A stretch of 64,000 nucleotides of DNA from Trifolium pratense (Eukaryota > Streptophyta > Magnoliopsida > Fabales > Fabaceae), in the NCBI RefSeq assembly GCF_020283565.1, contig NC_060064.1:18868337-18932336 (forward strand). Reading direction: 5' to 3'. Made by a program: the position numbers and the translations under genes. Shown in pieces: positions 11,025 to 21,773 of the stretch. The first letter of the stretch is position 1. Each line of letters starts with the position of its first letter. Under the pieces are notes generated by a model. The model did not search any database, was not told where the DNA came from, and was given only the letters and a program-made list of their open reading frames with translations.

Positions 11025-11448
11025 GCTCTCTGCACAAGGTTGGAGTCTCGCTGTCTCCAATCACTCGTCTGCCTCCTTGTTGGTATTTTTCTGCTTCCTC
11101 ATTAGGTTAGAAGAAATGAAGTCATTTACATATTTGGGATTATCTTTTGAATTGGCGGAAGCTTGTGAAAAAAACTATTTTGGTATGATCCAACGAAGAT
11201 TCAGACAGAAGTGATTCCCCTTGCGCTACGAGGAAAAGATGATGTGTTTGTAATTTCCCCACCGCGTTCCAGTAAGGGTGGGGCTTTTGTTCTTCCTATA
11301 TTGCATACCCTCTTAGAAATCGGACCGAAACTAAACACTTTCTTTGCTTGTGTGCTATCTCCTACAAGGCACCTTGTTTCTCAAATTTATCAATCCTTTT
11401 TTGCTCTAGGATCTCAATTTGGTGTCAAGTGTGGTGTCCTTGTTGAAA
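11025..11448 (+). pseudogene. DEAD-box RNA helicase (RH10/DDX47-like) 5' fragment, retrocopy-like
   Basis: From ATG 11116 one frame reads MKSFTYLGLSFELAEACE. After a frameshift near 11180 another frame continues YDPTKIQTEVIPLALRGKDD, then a degraded motif I (SPPRSSKGG in place of AQTGSGKT), GAFVLPILHTLLE and FFACVLSPTR (motif Ia region PTREL, here PTRHL). This matches the N-terminal half of the RH10/RRP3/DDX47 rRNA-processing helicases. The coding parts are contiguous without introns, and about 90 nt of leader-like sequence precedes the ATG. Similarity stops near 11446, where a LINE 3' end takes over. It is not functional: the Walker A lysine context is lost and the frame is broken. Confidence 0.75.
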
Positions 11449-12602
11449 TGGAGGGGTATCAATGAAAAAGATGCAGTTTGGTTTGATCTGTTGTGTCATA
11501 GGTATGGTTTTCTGCCTTCTACTTTTTTGAGTAGGGAAACAACAACTTATGATTCTAAGGCCTCTTTACGGTGGAGGGATGTGGTAAGTGTGGGGGAGAC
11601 CATGATGCCCGGTTGGTTTCGCTCGATTACTAGTTATGTGGTGGGTAATGGCTCTGACATTAGTTTCTGGAACACCAAATGGTGTGGTAATACTCCGTTT
11701 GGAGATTTATTTCCTAATCTCTATGCAAGAGATTTTTGGCAGCATTCCTTGATTTCAAATAGGATGATTAGCAGCAGGGATGAACTGATTTGGCGATGGG
11801 ATTGGCGTGATGCATTAACCCAATCAGAAGAATATGATTTTACCAAGCTAAAGGAGTTGTTGTTGGATGTCAACCTGAATCCAAATAGCGCTGACAGAAG
11901 GCGGTGGATCATTGGTTCTGCAGGTTCTTTTTCAGTCAAATCCTATTATAATTTTCTGGTACAACTTGGCGCGGTTGATGATATTAATTCATCCCTGCTG
12001 TTGGCTTTTAAAAACCTGTGGAAGAATGATGTGCCATTGAAAGTGAGTGTATTCGGGTGGAGATTATTATTGCAGAAACTACCAACTCGGGCCGCATTAG
12101 TTTCTAAAGGTATTATTACAAACCCTCATGAATCTTCATGTGCATTCTGCTTTAGGCATGTAGAGAGTTGCTCTCACCTTTTCTTGCAATTTTTCTCAAA
12201 CGGTGTGGAAGGCAATATTCAAATGGATGGGATGTAGTTTAACTATAGGTGAGGAAGGGCTGCAACACTTTTTTATGTGTGGTGATATATTCAAGTCAAA
12301 AAAGTGTAGGTGTATTCGACATTTGATTTGGTTAACTACTACTTTGTGTATATGGAGGTTGAGAAACAATATCATTTTTCGAGGAGAGGTGGTTGATGTG
12401 TCTAAGTTGGTTGATAATATCACGGCGCTATCATGGTTTAGGTTTATTGGAAGAGCCGGGCGCAAGTCCACCTATTCTTTTTTGCATTGGTGTACTAATC
12501 ATATTGTATGTCTACAAAGCATATAATTCTTTGTCTTGAATCGTAAGGGTTTGAGTACCCTTTATACTCCTTTATAATTCAATTTTGCTTATAAAAAAAA
12601 AA
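11441..12602 (+). mobile_element. 5'-truncated L1-type LINE 3' end (zf-RVT region), frameshifted
   Basis: An open frame from about 11419 to 12237 reads WFDLLCHRYGF, then PGWFRSITSYVVGNGSDISFW, then a zf-RVT segment (FKNLWKNDVPLKVSVFGWRLL, with CAFCFRHVESCSHLF). After a frameshift near 12200 the next frame continues with HFFMCGDIF and LCIWRLRNNIIFRGE. This is the distal end of a plant LINE ORF2. It finishes in an A-run at 12591-12602. The 5' part of the LINE is absent. Its place is taken by the helicase fragment, with a short overlap (ttgttg) at the joint. Confidence 0.85.
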
Positions 12603-12918
12603 ACATAAACAATCAATTAATAATTTCATTCCCTTTAAGGTTCTAAATCTAATCAAGGAAAATTATTTGAATTTCTTCTAGCCATTCTAATTACCCCCAA
12701 AGTGTCTCTGATTACAAGACTATGGGACTAAACCTCCAAAATCCTGCACAGAACTAACAACATCAGGTTCATGTGTTCTAACCTTCATGAATTTTCCACA
12801 TGAAAAATCTTGTTTCTATGGGAATGGAAGAAAAGCAAAAGAAATGAGTGTTTCTAGATGTTGCCGAGAGAGAAACAAAAGGGAAAGTGTTTTTAAAAGT
12901 ATTTTCTATTATTTATTA

Positions 12919-12950
<32 letters not shown>

Positions 12951-13379
12951 GATTATTATATTTATTTATTTTTTTAATAGACCTATGTACTTGTTCTTAT
13001 ATTTTCAGGCACCCTTAGCTTCCACTTTATTACTCTTGTGTCATTGATATCTTCACTAAAAGATTCTATCTTAGATACTAATTACCATTAATAGAGTAAA
13101 CTATCGTAACTTATTAATTAATTATTTAGGATATTACAACGACAATAATATTTACAAATATTATTATATTCATAAGGAAAATTACACACTCTCAAAAAAA
13201 AAAAGTTCACATTCCATTAAAAAATAAATAAGTTATACAAGAACGATTTATGAATGTTGTTTTAAAAAACCAATAAAAAATTTGATCACGGTCTTTTTAA
13301 AGGGATATACCTAGTATTAGAACATTATTGTAAGATTATTTCCATTGAGGTCCTTTCTTCTTCCTTTCATTTTTTTCGC
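12603..13379. other. Gene-free AT-rich stretch with TTA microsatellite
   Basis: No gene is seen. A (TTA)n/(TTAT)n tract at about 12908-12970 is the only clear feature. ORFs through it are low-complexity artefacts. Confidence 0.6.
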
Positions 13380-14110
13380 GAAGAGTTTTTCTTCAAAATT
13401 TATATAAGGTTGATCACGGATCAACAACTCACTTATTCTTTGTGGCTCTTTTAGCCTTAGACATTACTTAAACATTGTATCCAGCCTCAAACTCCTCTCG
13501 ATGATGAAGCACTTCAGCTTTTCGTTAGCTGACCTCCATTGCTTCCCTCGTGAAGCATTCTATATACTCTGAGCGTTTCATTTTTCCCTTGGATGGCAGT
13601 GCTGAGGGAAGCAATGGATTTGGGCTAACGTCTCCTTGCAGTGAAATATGAAGTGAACTCTTCACATAGATCCTCCCAAGAGTTGATAGAAACAATGTCA
13701 TTCTTGAACCTTCGAGGGTGGGAACGAAGAGTTTGCATTTGACAGCTCCATGTGCTCAATAGTAGTCGTGGACGATATCGATGTGTTCTATGTGCTCATC
13801 GGGGTCAGCTGTTCCGTCATATGTTTCCAGCTTAGGTGGCTTTTCCAAGGACCTTGGGATGCAACATTTCTAGGATTTTCTATGTGACTGGCTCTTTGGT
13901 GGAGTGAGGACGGCTCTTCTTCTTGTCGTGATTGTGGTGTGCAGATTCTAGTTTCTCTATTCGACGTGAAAAGGATGTCCTGATGCTATCATCTCCACTA
14001 GAGTCGTGTGAAGGGGTCCCCCTCCACCTCCGTTTCCACCATTTCCGGCTCCATTTCTACTATTACTATCATTGTTGTTTCTTTCGTTCCAACGGGGTGG
14101 TCAGTCTATG
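13380..14110 (-). pseudogene. Ty3/gypsy gag remnant
   Basis: On the minus strand, separate frames give PPKLETYDGTADPDEHIEHI near 13830-13770, followed by AHGAVKCKLFVPTLEG near 13755-13715, then S(L)HISLQGDVSP-type and KGKMKRSEYIECF segments. These match the retrotransposon gag domain of plant gypsy elements. Stops and frame shifts interrupt it. Upstream (14040-14110) is a Gly/Asn/Pro-rich remnant. No protease, RT or LTR was recognised nearby, so it is an isolated fragment. Confidence 0.65.
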
Positions 14111-15385
14111 AAAAATTTAGAAGAATATAGCCGAAATCTCAATGTTTTGTTTCAAATTTAATAGATTATTACTATAAATAGTTTTTTCTTTGGGTGAAAA
14201 AATAGATTGTCTCCTTTTACGTGAAAAGATATTCAAAAAAAGGTTTGCATATTTGTTTCTATTTTTACTTGTTATTTGTTACAATGCTACAATTTTACAA
14301 ACTTGTACATAGCATTGAATATGTTTAAGCCCGAATACAATTTCTTTCCGTTTAAAAACAACCTTTAGAAAATCAAAGGAGATATAATATTCCAGCTCAA
14401 TGCTGTTTAATTTGAGACTACAAATTAACAAACATGCCCTTTATTTTAACAAAACAAAATTGGTCTTTAATGGTTATTACATTTGTTTATTTATAACCCA
14501 ACAATAGCCCTTGTTGAATCATTTGGCAAACTGCACCTTTCAAGGTGCGTAAGGGTTTGTCACAATTTCTCTTAATTTTTGTATGATTGTATTTTGAAGG
14601 ATTAATTAATTTCAACGTGAGGGTTTAATTTCAACCATAATTTGATTGAAGATTTCGTTCAATTGATCAAGCTAGCTTCAAATACAAAGGTGCATATTTA
14701 TATATGTTGCATTTTGATAAGTTCCTTGTTATATATATATATTATTATTTTGTTCTTGTCTTTTGCTCATTGATTCAATTTGCCATTGAAATTGGAATTC
14801 AGATTTTATTGTTTATAAAATATAAAATTGGTCATTATTTTCAAAGCTATGTTATGTTAATTTTGAATTTGGTCAAAGAAATATTTTGTTGCAAGCATGT
14901 GACCATGTTTGGAAATGAACATCACATGCATACCAATCAATGTAGGGACTAGTCCCAAATAATTTTATATTATCATCGCCAATGAAAAAAATAACTTCAT
15001 TTGCAGTTGCATGATCATAGTTGAATAATTAATTGGAAATTGTAGGTATGTTTTAAAAAACTCAAATTCTTTCCAATTGATCATACATAAATCAAGTAAT
15101 ATTTTTTTCTATGTATCATTTTCTGATATCCATAAGGAATCTAAGCTTTCTCTTAAGTCAAAATAAGTTTGGATTTCATACTCTTTATTTAATGTCAAGC
15201 ATACACGCTAATATAAAATAAAAATATAACAAAAAAGATAATTATACTTAGTAAAAAAAATTAGTACTGGAATCAAACTCGGATTTTTTCGAATAATTTG
15301 TCTTAAAGGAAGCTCATTAACTAGTTGAGTTCAATGTCTATTTTCATGATTTTGTAGATCCATATAGTAAGAGAGAAAAGGCATA
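14111..15385. other. Intergenic region upstream of first LEA_2 gene
   Basis: AT-rich sequence without recognisable coding. The 5' flank of the LEA_2 gene includes a long AT stretch (14690-14760). No clear repeat end or confident TATA box was identified. Confidence 0.4.
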
Positions 15386-15961
15386 ATGAAAGAAGAAGAA
15401 TCTAGCAAAGGGTGGATAGTGTGTCTTGTAACAATTGGAATTGTGGTCACAATTGCAATTGCGGTTACAGTTGCATTCACGGTGTTCCAACCAAAAAAGT
15501 TCATCACTACGGTGGATTCAATCGATGTTCGAGACATGGACGTAAATGTTAATATATTTAACATGAGTTTAAATTTGAATGTGACATTGGATGTCCTTGT
15601 ATCGGTGAAAAATCCAAATATATTCGGATTGAAATACTATGATGGTTTCGCGCAACTAAACTATAGAGGCGAAGAAATCGGGGAAGCACCTATCCCTAGC
15701 GGAGAGATATCATCTAAAGAAACTAAGCAAATGAATGTGACACTCACCATTATGGCTGATCGTATATTATCTAATTCTCAAGTTATTTCAGATGTTACTT
15801 CAGGTGGCATACAACTTAATACTTTCATGAGAATTTCAGGAGAAGTCAGTATCTTAGGCCTTATAAAATTTCATGGGAATACCACTGCATCTTGTGATTT
15901 TGTTATCAATACTTCCAACAAAACAATTGATAGCCATGTGTGCCAATATAAGATGGTTTGA
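15386..15961 (+). CDS. LEA_2 / NDR1-HIN1-like membrane protein (191 aa)
   Basis: A single-exon gene of 192 codons including TGA. The layout is typical of the LEA_2 (NHL) family: a short charged cytosolic N-terminus (MKEEESSKGW), one membrane helix at about residues 11-33 (rich in V, I, A, T), then a beta-rich LEA_2 domain. That domain carries a NVTLDVLVSVKNPN-type motif and several N-x-S/T sites (NMS, NVT, NTT, NKT). Such proteins are single-pass plasma-membrane or endomembrane proteins; some (NDR1, HIN1/NHL) act in defence signalling, others in stress. The start is the first ATG in frame. A second, diverged family member lies at 23782 on the same strand, so the pair may be an old tandem duplication. 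No intron is needed. Confidence 0.9.
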   Translation: MKEEESSKGWIVCLVTIGIVVTIAIAVTVAFTVFQPKKFITTVDSIDVRDMDVNVNIFNMSLNLNVTLDVLVSVKNPNIFGLKYYDGFAQLNYRGEEIGEAPIPSGEISSKETKQMNVTLTIMADRILSNSQVISDVTSGGIQLNTFMRISGEVSILGLIKFHGNTTASCDFVINTSNKTIDSHVCQYKMV

Positions 15962-16692
15962 TGTGTTGGGTTCAAAAAAAAGAAATTCCATGTATTTGTA
16001 GTCCTTCTAAATCATTCATTACTCATTTTCACTAGTTTTTCTCTCAATTTGGAGGATTTTAAGGATGTAGGAAAAGTGTATTAGTTCATTGTTAATTAAT
16101 CTCTCGTTTTGAAACATCTTTCATTCTACCCTTCATTTTCTTTTACCAATAATTTTCACTAATTTTTCAAATGTGTTACTGAGGTGCCATAATTAAATAA
16201 ATAGAAAATGGAGAAATTATAATTCATTAAAATTTCACTAAAATTCATTTTACAACTGTTACAAGAGAATTTGTATTCCTTTTTAAAAAATAAATAAATT
16301 ATAGTATCAAACTCTTACCAATAAACTAACACATATTGGACGTAAACACTCTCTCTATTTTTATTTAGTTGTCGGACATTCTCTAAGAAATATTTTTTAC
16401 AATTTTCAGTTTAGTATTTTTTTTGAAGAAGCATTTTCAGTTTAGTATTATATTAATTTTTTGTCAATTATACTTTTATCTTATCAATTCTTTACATTTA
16501 TATTAATTATTTTCTAAGAAATATTTTTTACAATTTTCAATTTAGTATTATATTAATTTTTTTGTCAATTATACTTTTACCTTATCAATTCTTTACATTT
16601 ATATTAATTATGTGAGTAGATTAATAAAAATATAAGATTAAATTTACAATTTACTTTTCAACTAATTTATTTATTAATTTATGCAAAACTGT
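15962..16692. other. 3' flank of LEA_2 gene, AT-rich, with a short direct repeat
   Basis: No gene is seen. A segment of about 80 bp (taagaaatattttttacaattttc, with tagtattatattaattttttgtcaattatacttt) occurs twice, near 16385-16500 and 16513-16610, as a local direct duplication. Confidence 0.5.
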
Positions 16693-16820
16693 TCTCATGA
16701 GCTTAGCTCAGTTGGTAAGGGACATCATGTTTTATATGTAAGGGTCAGGGTTCGAAGTTTGGACATCTTACTTATCTATCTTAAGGGTGAAATTTTTACC
16801 CACTAGACTACCTGACAAAA
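16693..16820 (+). mobile_element. tRNA-derived SINE, GAGCTTAGCTCAGTTGGTA family
   Basis: The head has a classic box A (tagctcagttggta) and, 40 nt on, a box B (gggttcgaag). The body ends cccactagactacctgac, the usual ending of this legume SINE family. Related copies lie at 35.3, 51.3 and 57.1 kb. It is not a tRNA gene: the sequence between the boxes cannot form the anticodon arm. Confidence 0.75.
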
Positions 16821-16889
16821 AATAATTTATGGAAAAACAATCTTAAAATACAAGTCTATAGATAAATAGATAGAAACATAGGGTTATGT

Positions 16890-17056
16890 TGTTAACTAAC
16901 ATTGAGGATTCATAGAGAGAAAACATAAAGTGGCTAGGGTTTTCATTAGGAATAATCAAAAGTCATGGAGTACAAAATAATAGAATGGTATAAATACTAG
17001 AGTATAAAAGACTAAACTACCCTTAATATAATATATTATTTATATATTATGTAACA
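16890..17056 (-). repeat. Copia 3' LTR (element orientation)
   Basis: This 167-bp LTR begins TGTTACATAATATA and ends TGTTAGTTAACA on the minus strand. It matches the other LTR exactly and is bordered internally by the polypurine tract. Confidence 0.95.
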
Positions 17057-17069
17057 TCCCCCCTCAAAC

Positions 17070-20000
17070 TCATGATGCATTAATAGGAAGCATCGAGAGT
17101 TTGTCAATCAAGAAATGAAAACGTTTAATAGAATGAGTTTTCGTGAACAAGTCAGCAATCTGCAAGGAGGAAGAAACAAATGGTAAAGTGATAGTGCCAT
17201 GTTGAAGATGATGACGAGTGAGATGACAATCAATCTCAATGTGTTTGGTGCGTTCATGAAAGACCGAGTTATGAGCAATTTGAATGGCACTTTTGTTATC
17301 ACAATACATAGGAGTAGCTTTAGACAGAGAAACACCCATATCAGAAAGAAGCCAACGTAACCACACTATCTCCGAAGTGGTAGTGGCCATAGCACGGTAC
17401 TCAGCTTCTGTTGAAGAACGAGATATAATGTCTTGCTTCTTGCTCTTCCAAGATATAAGAGAATCTCCTAGAAAAATACAAAAACCTGTAGTAGACTTGC
17501 GATCAGTGGGATCACCAGCCCAATCTGCATCAGAGTAAGCATGTAACTCCAAAGAAGAAGATGAAGGAAAAAGAAGACTCTGAAATTGAGTTCCTCGAAG
17601 ATAACGAAGAATGCGAAGAACAGCTGCCCAATGCACTGTAGTAGGAGAAACAACAAACTGACTAACAATGTGCACTGCATAAGCAATATCTGGTCTGGTA
17701 ATAGTAAGATACACCAAGCTGCCAACCAAAGTACGATACAAAGTGGGATCCGATAAAAGAACGCCATCAGAGGGAGCATATTTCACATTGAGCTCAAGAG
17801 GGCTATCTGCTGATCTAGTATCAGAAATACGAGCTTGTTCAAGAATGTTGGCAATATATTTAGATTGTGAAAGAAGATAACCTCTAGGGGAGTATGCAAC
17901 CTCAATCCCCAAAAAATATCGAAGAGTGCCTAAATCCTTCATCTCAAATTGTTTAGCTAACTGTAATTTCAACTCATCAATCCCATTAACATCATCACCT
18001 GTAATAATCATATCATCAACATATAGGGATAATAGAATACGACCATGAGAATTGGTTCTAAGAAATAAAGCAGAATCATGATCACTAGAGCGGAACCCAA
18101 GAGATGTAATTACGGTAGAAAACTTCTCAAACCAAGCTCGTGGAGCTTGTTTCAGACCATATAAAGCTTTCTTCAACTTACACACTTCTCCCTTATTATG
18201 AGAAATACCTAGTGGAGGTACCATATAAACTTCCTCCTGAAGATCACCATTTAGAAATGCATTTTTAACATCCATTTGAAAAATATTCCATTGACGAACA
18301 GAAGCAACAGCAATAAGAGTACGAATAGTAGTCATCTTGGCCACAGGAGCAAATGTTTCTTCATAATCCATGCCATACTGTTGAGAGAAACCCTTAGCAA
18401 CAAGACGAGCTTTGTATCGCTCTACTGACCCATCAGATTTGGTTTTGATCTTGTATACCCAACGAGACCCAATAGCACGTTTTCCTGGTGGAAGAGGTAC
18501 TAAATCCCAAGTATTTGTCTTATGCAAAGCAGCAAGTTCCTCTGCCATAGCCTGCTGCCAAAGAGGATCAAGAATAGCTTCTTTATAGGAAGATGGCTCA
18601 GACAAATTATGAATAGAGGTTAGAAAAGAGGCAAAAGAAGGAGAATAAGTGGAATAAACAAAATCAGGCAATTGAGTAGACTTACGATCACGAGAGGGAT
18701 AACGAGGAGAAGGGGCTGTGGATGGCGTAGGATCAACAGTCGCAAGAGGTTGTTGGATAGCCGTGGGGACAGAGGGAGCATTTGTATCTGGAGTGGCAAT
18801 AGTGTCAGTCCTGCAATTCTCAATAGTACAATCACTAGAAATATCATCATCAAAGGCAAAAGGATCAATATGAGCAAGCTCAGACCTGGTAGGAGTATGC
18901 GAATCAGAAGAAAGAGAGTAAAATGGTATGTGCTCAAGAAACACAACATGACGAGAAACATACAATTTTTTATTAATAGGATTATAACAACGATAACCCT
19001 TTTGACCATCCCCATAACCAAGAAAAACACATATTGCAGAGCGAGGACACAATTTACTACGTTCAACTTGTGGAAGAAGAACAAAACAAGTAGAACCAAA
19101 TACTTTTAAATAAGAATAATCAGGAGCACGACCATACAAAACCTCAAATGGAGACAAACCTGAAGTGATAGATGATGGAATTCTATTAATGACATGAACA
19201 GCTGTACGAATTGCTTCACCCCAAAATTCACTTGGAACTGCTGCAGACAACAAAAGAGAACGGGCAGTTTCAACAATATGACGATGCTTTCTTTCGGCAA
19301 CGCCATTTTGTTGAGGAGTATCGGTACATGAAGTCTGGTGAATAGTACCATCATAAGCAAGCAACTCAGAGAATTTATTAGAAGTATACTCACCACCTTG
19401 ATCGCAACGAAAACACTTTATCACAGCATTATGTTGAGTTTTAACCATAGCACGAAACATACGATAGATATCATAAAATTCTGAACGATTTTTCATAAGA
19501 TAAACCCAACAATAACGACTATAATCATCAATAAAACATACATAATATCTAGATCCACCTTTGGTAAAAACCGATGATGGACCCCATACATCAGAATGAA
19601 CTAAATCAAAAGGTGCATTAGAAACAGAAGTACTTTTATTAAAGGGCAAAGCAGAAAATTTTGCAAGTTTGCAACCACAACAATCAGAAATATCTCTAGT
19701 TTGCAACTTTCCTAAAGCTCCGGTAGAAGCCAAGTACTTTAATCTAGAGGCAGAAACATGTCCAAGGCGAGAATGCCATAAATAAAAGCTACTAGAAGAC
19801 GAATTTAAACGAAAAGATGATAAGTCAACAGTCGAGGGAGACATTGAGGCTGCAGTATCTGGAACTCTCAACTCATCCAAAATATAAAGTCCCCCCTGTC
19901 TACGGCCTGTCCCAATCTTCCTCCCGGATTGTTGATCCTGCACATAACAAGAAGTGGAAGAAAATACAACTGAATAACCAGAATCACATAATTGACTAAC

Positions 20001-21236
20001 AGAAACAAGACTCAAAGTGAGGTTAGGAATATAATATACATTAGATAAAGACAAGTTAGTTGTGGAGACAGACCCAATGCCTGCTAGTGGCATAGGAGTG
20101 CCATCAGCAGTCAAGACCGACATAGATGATTTAGGATTTAAGGACACAAATGACTTATGATCATAGGACATATGATGTGATGCACCGGAATCAAAAATCC
20201 ATATGGAAGAAGATATACCTGACAAGCTAGAGGGATTCAAACCTTTGATAGAGGAGGCAGACATAGCATGTGGCTGAGTTGCGAGAAACTTTTGAAACTG
20301 CTCAGCAAGATCAAATACATGTGAATTAGTCTCAGATGGGTATGCAGAACCAATACCAGAACCAACGGACGGAGGAGCAACAATAGAAGAAGTAGCAGCA
20401 GCAACATTAGATGAGGGAGGCTTAAAATTTTTTCTTCCTGCTTTCATCAATTGCGGACAATTTGATTTCCAATGCCCTTTTTGCTTGCAAAAAGCACATT
20501 CATCAATACCAACACCAACCCTCCCTTGAGGTTTTCCTTTGTTAAAAGGAGCAGCAAAAACGGATGGAGGAGATGTATGAGTTTCTTTATCCAAATGCGA
20601 AAGAGAGTGAGACTTGAGTCTAATTTCTTCCGCCAACAGTTCATTAACAACCGAGTCAACATTAGGAAGAGGAGTACGATGTAGAATACTCCCACGCAAG
20701 GCCTCAAATTCGTCACGAAGAGCCATCAAAAATTGAACTAATCGTTGCTCTTCTCTATGGTCAAGGTATGCTTTGACACCTTTTAATTCAGCGGGTTCCA
20801 TGAGAGCCAATTGGTCCCACAAATTTGTCATAGTCGAATAAAATTCTTGAATGCTCATATTATTTTGCTTAAGAGCTCTAATGTCACTTTCCAACTGATA
20901 ACGTTTAGCAAAATTAGACTGCTTATACAACCGTTCCAAATGGTCCCAAACCTCTTTAGCAGTATCGTATTTTGCTAATTGCATACCTATTGACTGAGAA
21001 ACAGAATTATTGATCCAAGTAATGATCTTCGAATTACTAGCCTCCCATGTATCTAACTCTTTTGCATACTTTGCTTCATCTTTTTTATCAGTGGGCTTAA
21101 CAGAGGTTCCATCAACATAACTCCACACCCTTTTTCCTTTCAAAAAATTTCTCATTACATAACTCCAATAAGGATAATTTGATCCTTTCAATTGGACACT
21201 AATAGATTGAAGAGAATCATCTTTATCACTAGCCAT
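17070..21236 (-). CDS. Copia Gag-Pol polyprotein, intact (1388 aa)
   Basis: One frame from ATG 21236-21234 to a stop just before the polypurine tract encodes all copia functions in the canonical order. There is a UBN2-type Gag (LKGSNYPYWSYVMRNFL near residue 17), a CCHC zinc knuckle (C247-X2-C-X4-H-X4-C260) and an aspartic protease (IFDSGASHHM, catalytic Asp349). Then come a GAG-pre-integrase and integrase segment (LWHSRLGHVS, HSDVWGP, RCDQGGEYTS), a reverse transcriptase with YVDDM at 1072-1076, and RNase H (SDADWAGD near 1235, SRSSTEAEYRAM). No stop or frameshift was seen. It could supply particles and cDNA synthesis. Plus-strand ORFs over this interval are shadows. Confidence 0.97.
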   Translation of the reverse strand: MASDKDDSLQSISVQLKGSNYPYWSYVMRNFLKGKRVWSYVDGTSVKPTDKKDEAKYAKELDTWEASNSKIITWINNSVSQSIGMQLAKYDTAKEVWDHLERLYKQSNFAKRYQLESDIRALKQNNMSIQEFYSTMTNLWDQLALMEPAELKGVKAYLDHREEQRLVQFLMALRDEFEALRGSILHRTPLPNVDSVVNELLAEEIRLKSHSLSHLDKETHTSPPSVFAAPFNKGKPQGRVGVGIDECAFCKQKGHWKSNCPQLMKAGRKNFKPPSSNVAAATSSIVAPPSVGSGIGSAYPSETNSHVFDLAEQFQKFLATQPHAMSASSIKGLNPSSLSGISSSIWIFDSGASHHMSYDHKSFVSLNPKSSMSVLTADGTPMPLAGIGSVSTTNLSLSNVYYIPNLTLSLVSVSQLCDSGYSVVFSSTSCYVQDQQSGRKIGTGRRQGGLYILDELRVPDTAASMSPSTVDLSSFRLNSSSSSFYLWHSRLGHVSASRLKYLASTGALGKLQTRDISDCCGCKLAKFSALPFNKSTSVSNAPFDLVHSDVWGPSSVFTKGGSRYYVCFIDDYSRYCWVYLMKNRSEFYDIYRMFRAMVKTQHNAVIKCFRCDQGGEYTSNKFSELLAYDGTIHQTSCTDTPQQNGVAERKHRHIVETARSLLLSAAVPSEFWGEAIRTAVHVINRIPSSITSGLSPFEVLYGRAPDYSYLKVFGSTCFVLLPQVERSKLCPRSAICVFLGYGDGQKGYRCYNPINKKLYVSRHVVFLEHIPFYSLSSDSHTPTRSELAHIDPFAFDDDISSDCTIENCRTDTIATPDTNAPSVPTAIQQPLATVDPTPSTAPSPRYPSRDRKSTQLPDFVYSTYSPSFASFLTSIHNLSEPSSYKEAILDPLWQQAMAEELAALHKTNTWDLVPLPPGKRAIGSRWVYKIKTKSDGSVERYKARLVAKGFSQQYGMDYEETFAPVAKMTTIRTLIAVASVRQWNIFQMDVKNAFLNGDLQEEVYMVPPLGISHNKGEVCKLKKALYGLKQAPRAWFEKFSTVITSLGFRSSDHDSALFLRTNSHGRILLSLYVDDMIITGDDVNGIDELKLQLAKQFEMKDLGTLRYFLGIEVAYSPRGYLLSQSKYIANILEQARISDTRSADSPLELNVKYAPSDGVLLSDPTLYRTLVGSLVYLTITRPDIAYAVHIVSQFVVSPTTVHWAAVLRILRYLRGTQFQSLLFPSSSSLELHAYSDADWAGDPTDRKSTTGFCIFLGDSLISWKSKKQDIISRSSTEAEYRAMATTTSEIVWLRWLLSDMGVSLSKATPMYCDNKSAIQIAHNSVFHERTKHIEIDCHLTRHHLQHGTITLPFVSSSLQIADLFTKTHSIKRFHFLIDKLSMLPINAS

Positions 21237-21606
21237 TGCAATAAACTATGAAAGAACCAAAGGGAATCAACAATAAAAAAAACTATTGCCAAAGAGGAGT
21301 GCACTCACAAAGATTTCAAGTCTTCCACGTAACAAATTGCACACTAACAGAGAGAACAAAGTGTTCCAAAATACACTCTTAATACTAAATCAAAAACAAA
21401 GTGCCAACACTTAATTGTAAACAAACTAACATAGAGAACAAATCAAACCCACCAAACCCACCGAACGCGTAACAAACAACTTTCAATTGAGAAACATCAA
21501 TCCAAAAAAAGAAGAAATCCAGGGAGAGAACAAATCAAACCTTATTGCAGAGATTGATTATCAAACTTCTAAGTTCTAATAGAATCAACCAAGCTCTTTG
21601 ATACCA

Positions 21607-21773
21607 TGTTAACTAACATTGAGGATTCATAGAGAGAAAACATAAAGTGGCTAGGGTTTTCATTAGGAATAATCAAAAGTCATGGAGTACAAAATAATAG
21701 AATGGTATAAATACTAGAGTATAAAAGACTAAACTACCCTTAATATAATATATTATTTATATATTATGTAACA
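21607..21773 (-). repeat. Copia 5' LTR (element orientation) and adjacent primer site
   Basis: Identical to the 3' LTR. The primer-binding site TGGTATCAAAGAGC starts at the LTR edge (21606 downward on the minus strand). The leader between the primer site and the Gag ATG is about 350 nt. Confidence 0.95.

Larger units (their letters stand above)
16890..21773 (-). mobile_element. Full-length Ty1/copia retrotransposon, identical 167-bp LTRs
   Basis: The element is 4,884 bp. Its two LTRs (16890-17056 and 21607-21773) start TG and end CA and are identical base for base by my reading. In element orientation the 5' LTR is followed directly by TGGTATCAAAGAGC, the initiator-Met tRNA primer site, and the 3' LTR is preceded by a GAGGGGGGA polypurine tract (17057-17065). 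The flanks share ATGT (16886-16889 and 21774-21777); copia usually leaves 5 bp, so one base may have changed. A single uninterrupted gag-pol frame fills the interior. Identical LTRs and an open frame indicate a very recent, potentially autonomous insertion between the two LEA_2 genes. Confidence 0.97.

Noticed and set aside
11211..11465. Functional DEAD-box helicase gene
   Set aside because: Walker A is destroyed, the frame is shifted near 11180 and the sequence passes into a LINE.
16697..16760. tRNA gene
   Set aside because: Good box A and box B are present, but the arms do not pair and the same unit repeats with a SINE-type tail at other sites.
17108..20716. ORFs in other frames and on the plus strand within the copia element
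   Set aside because: Shadows of the 1388-codon Gag-Pol frame; no independent motifs.
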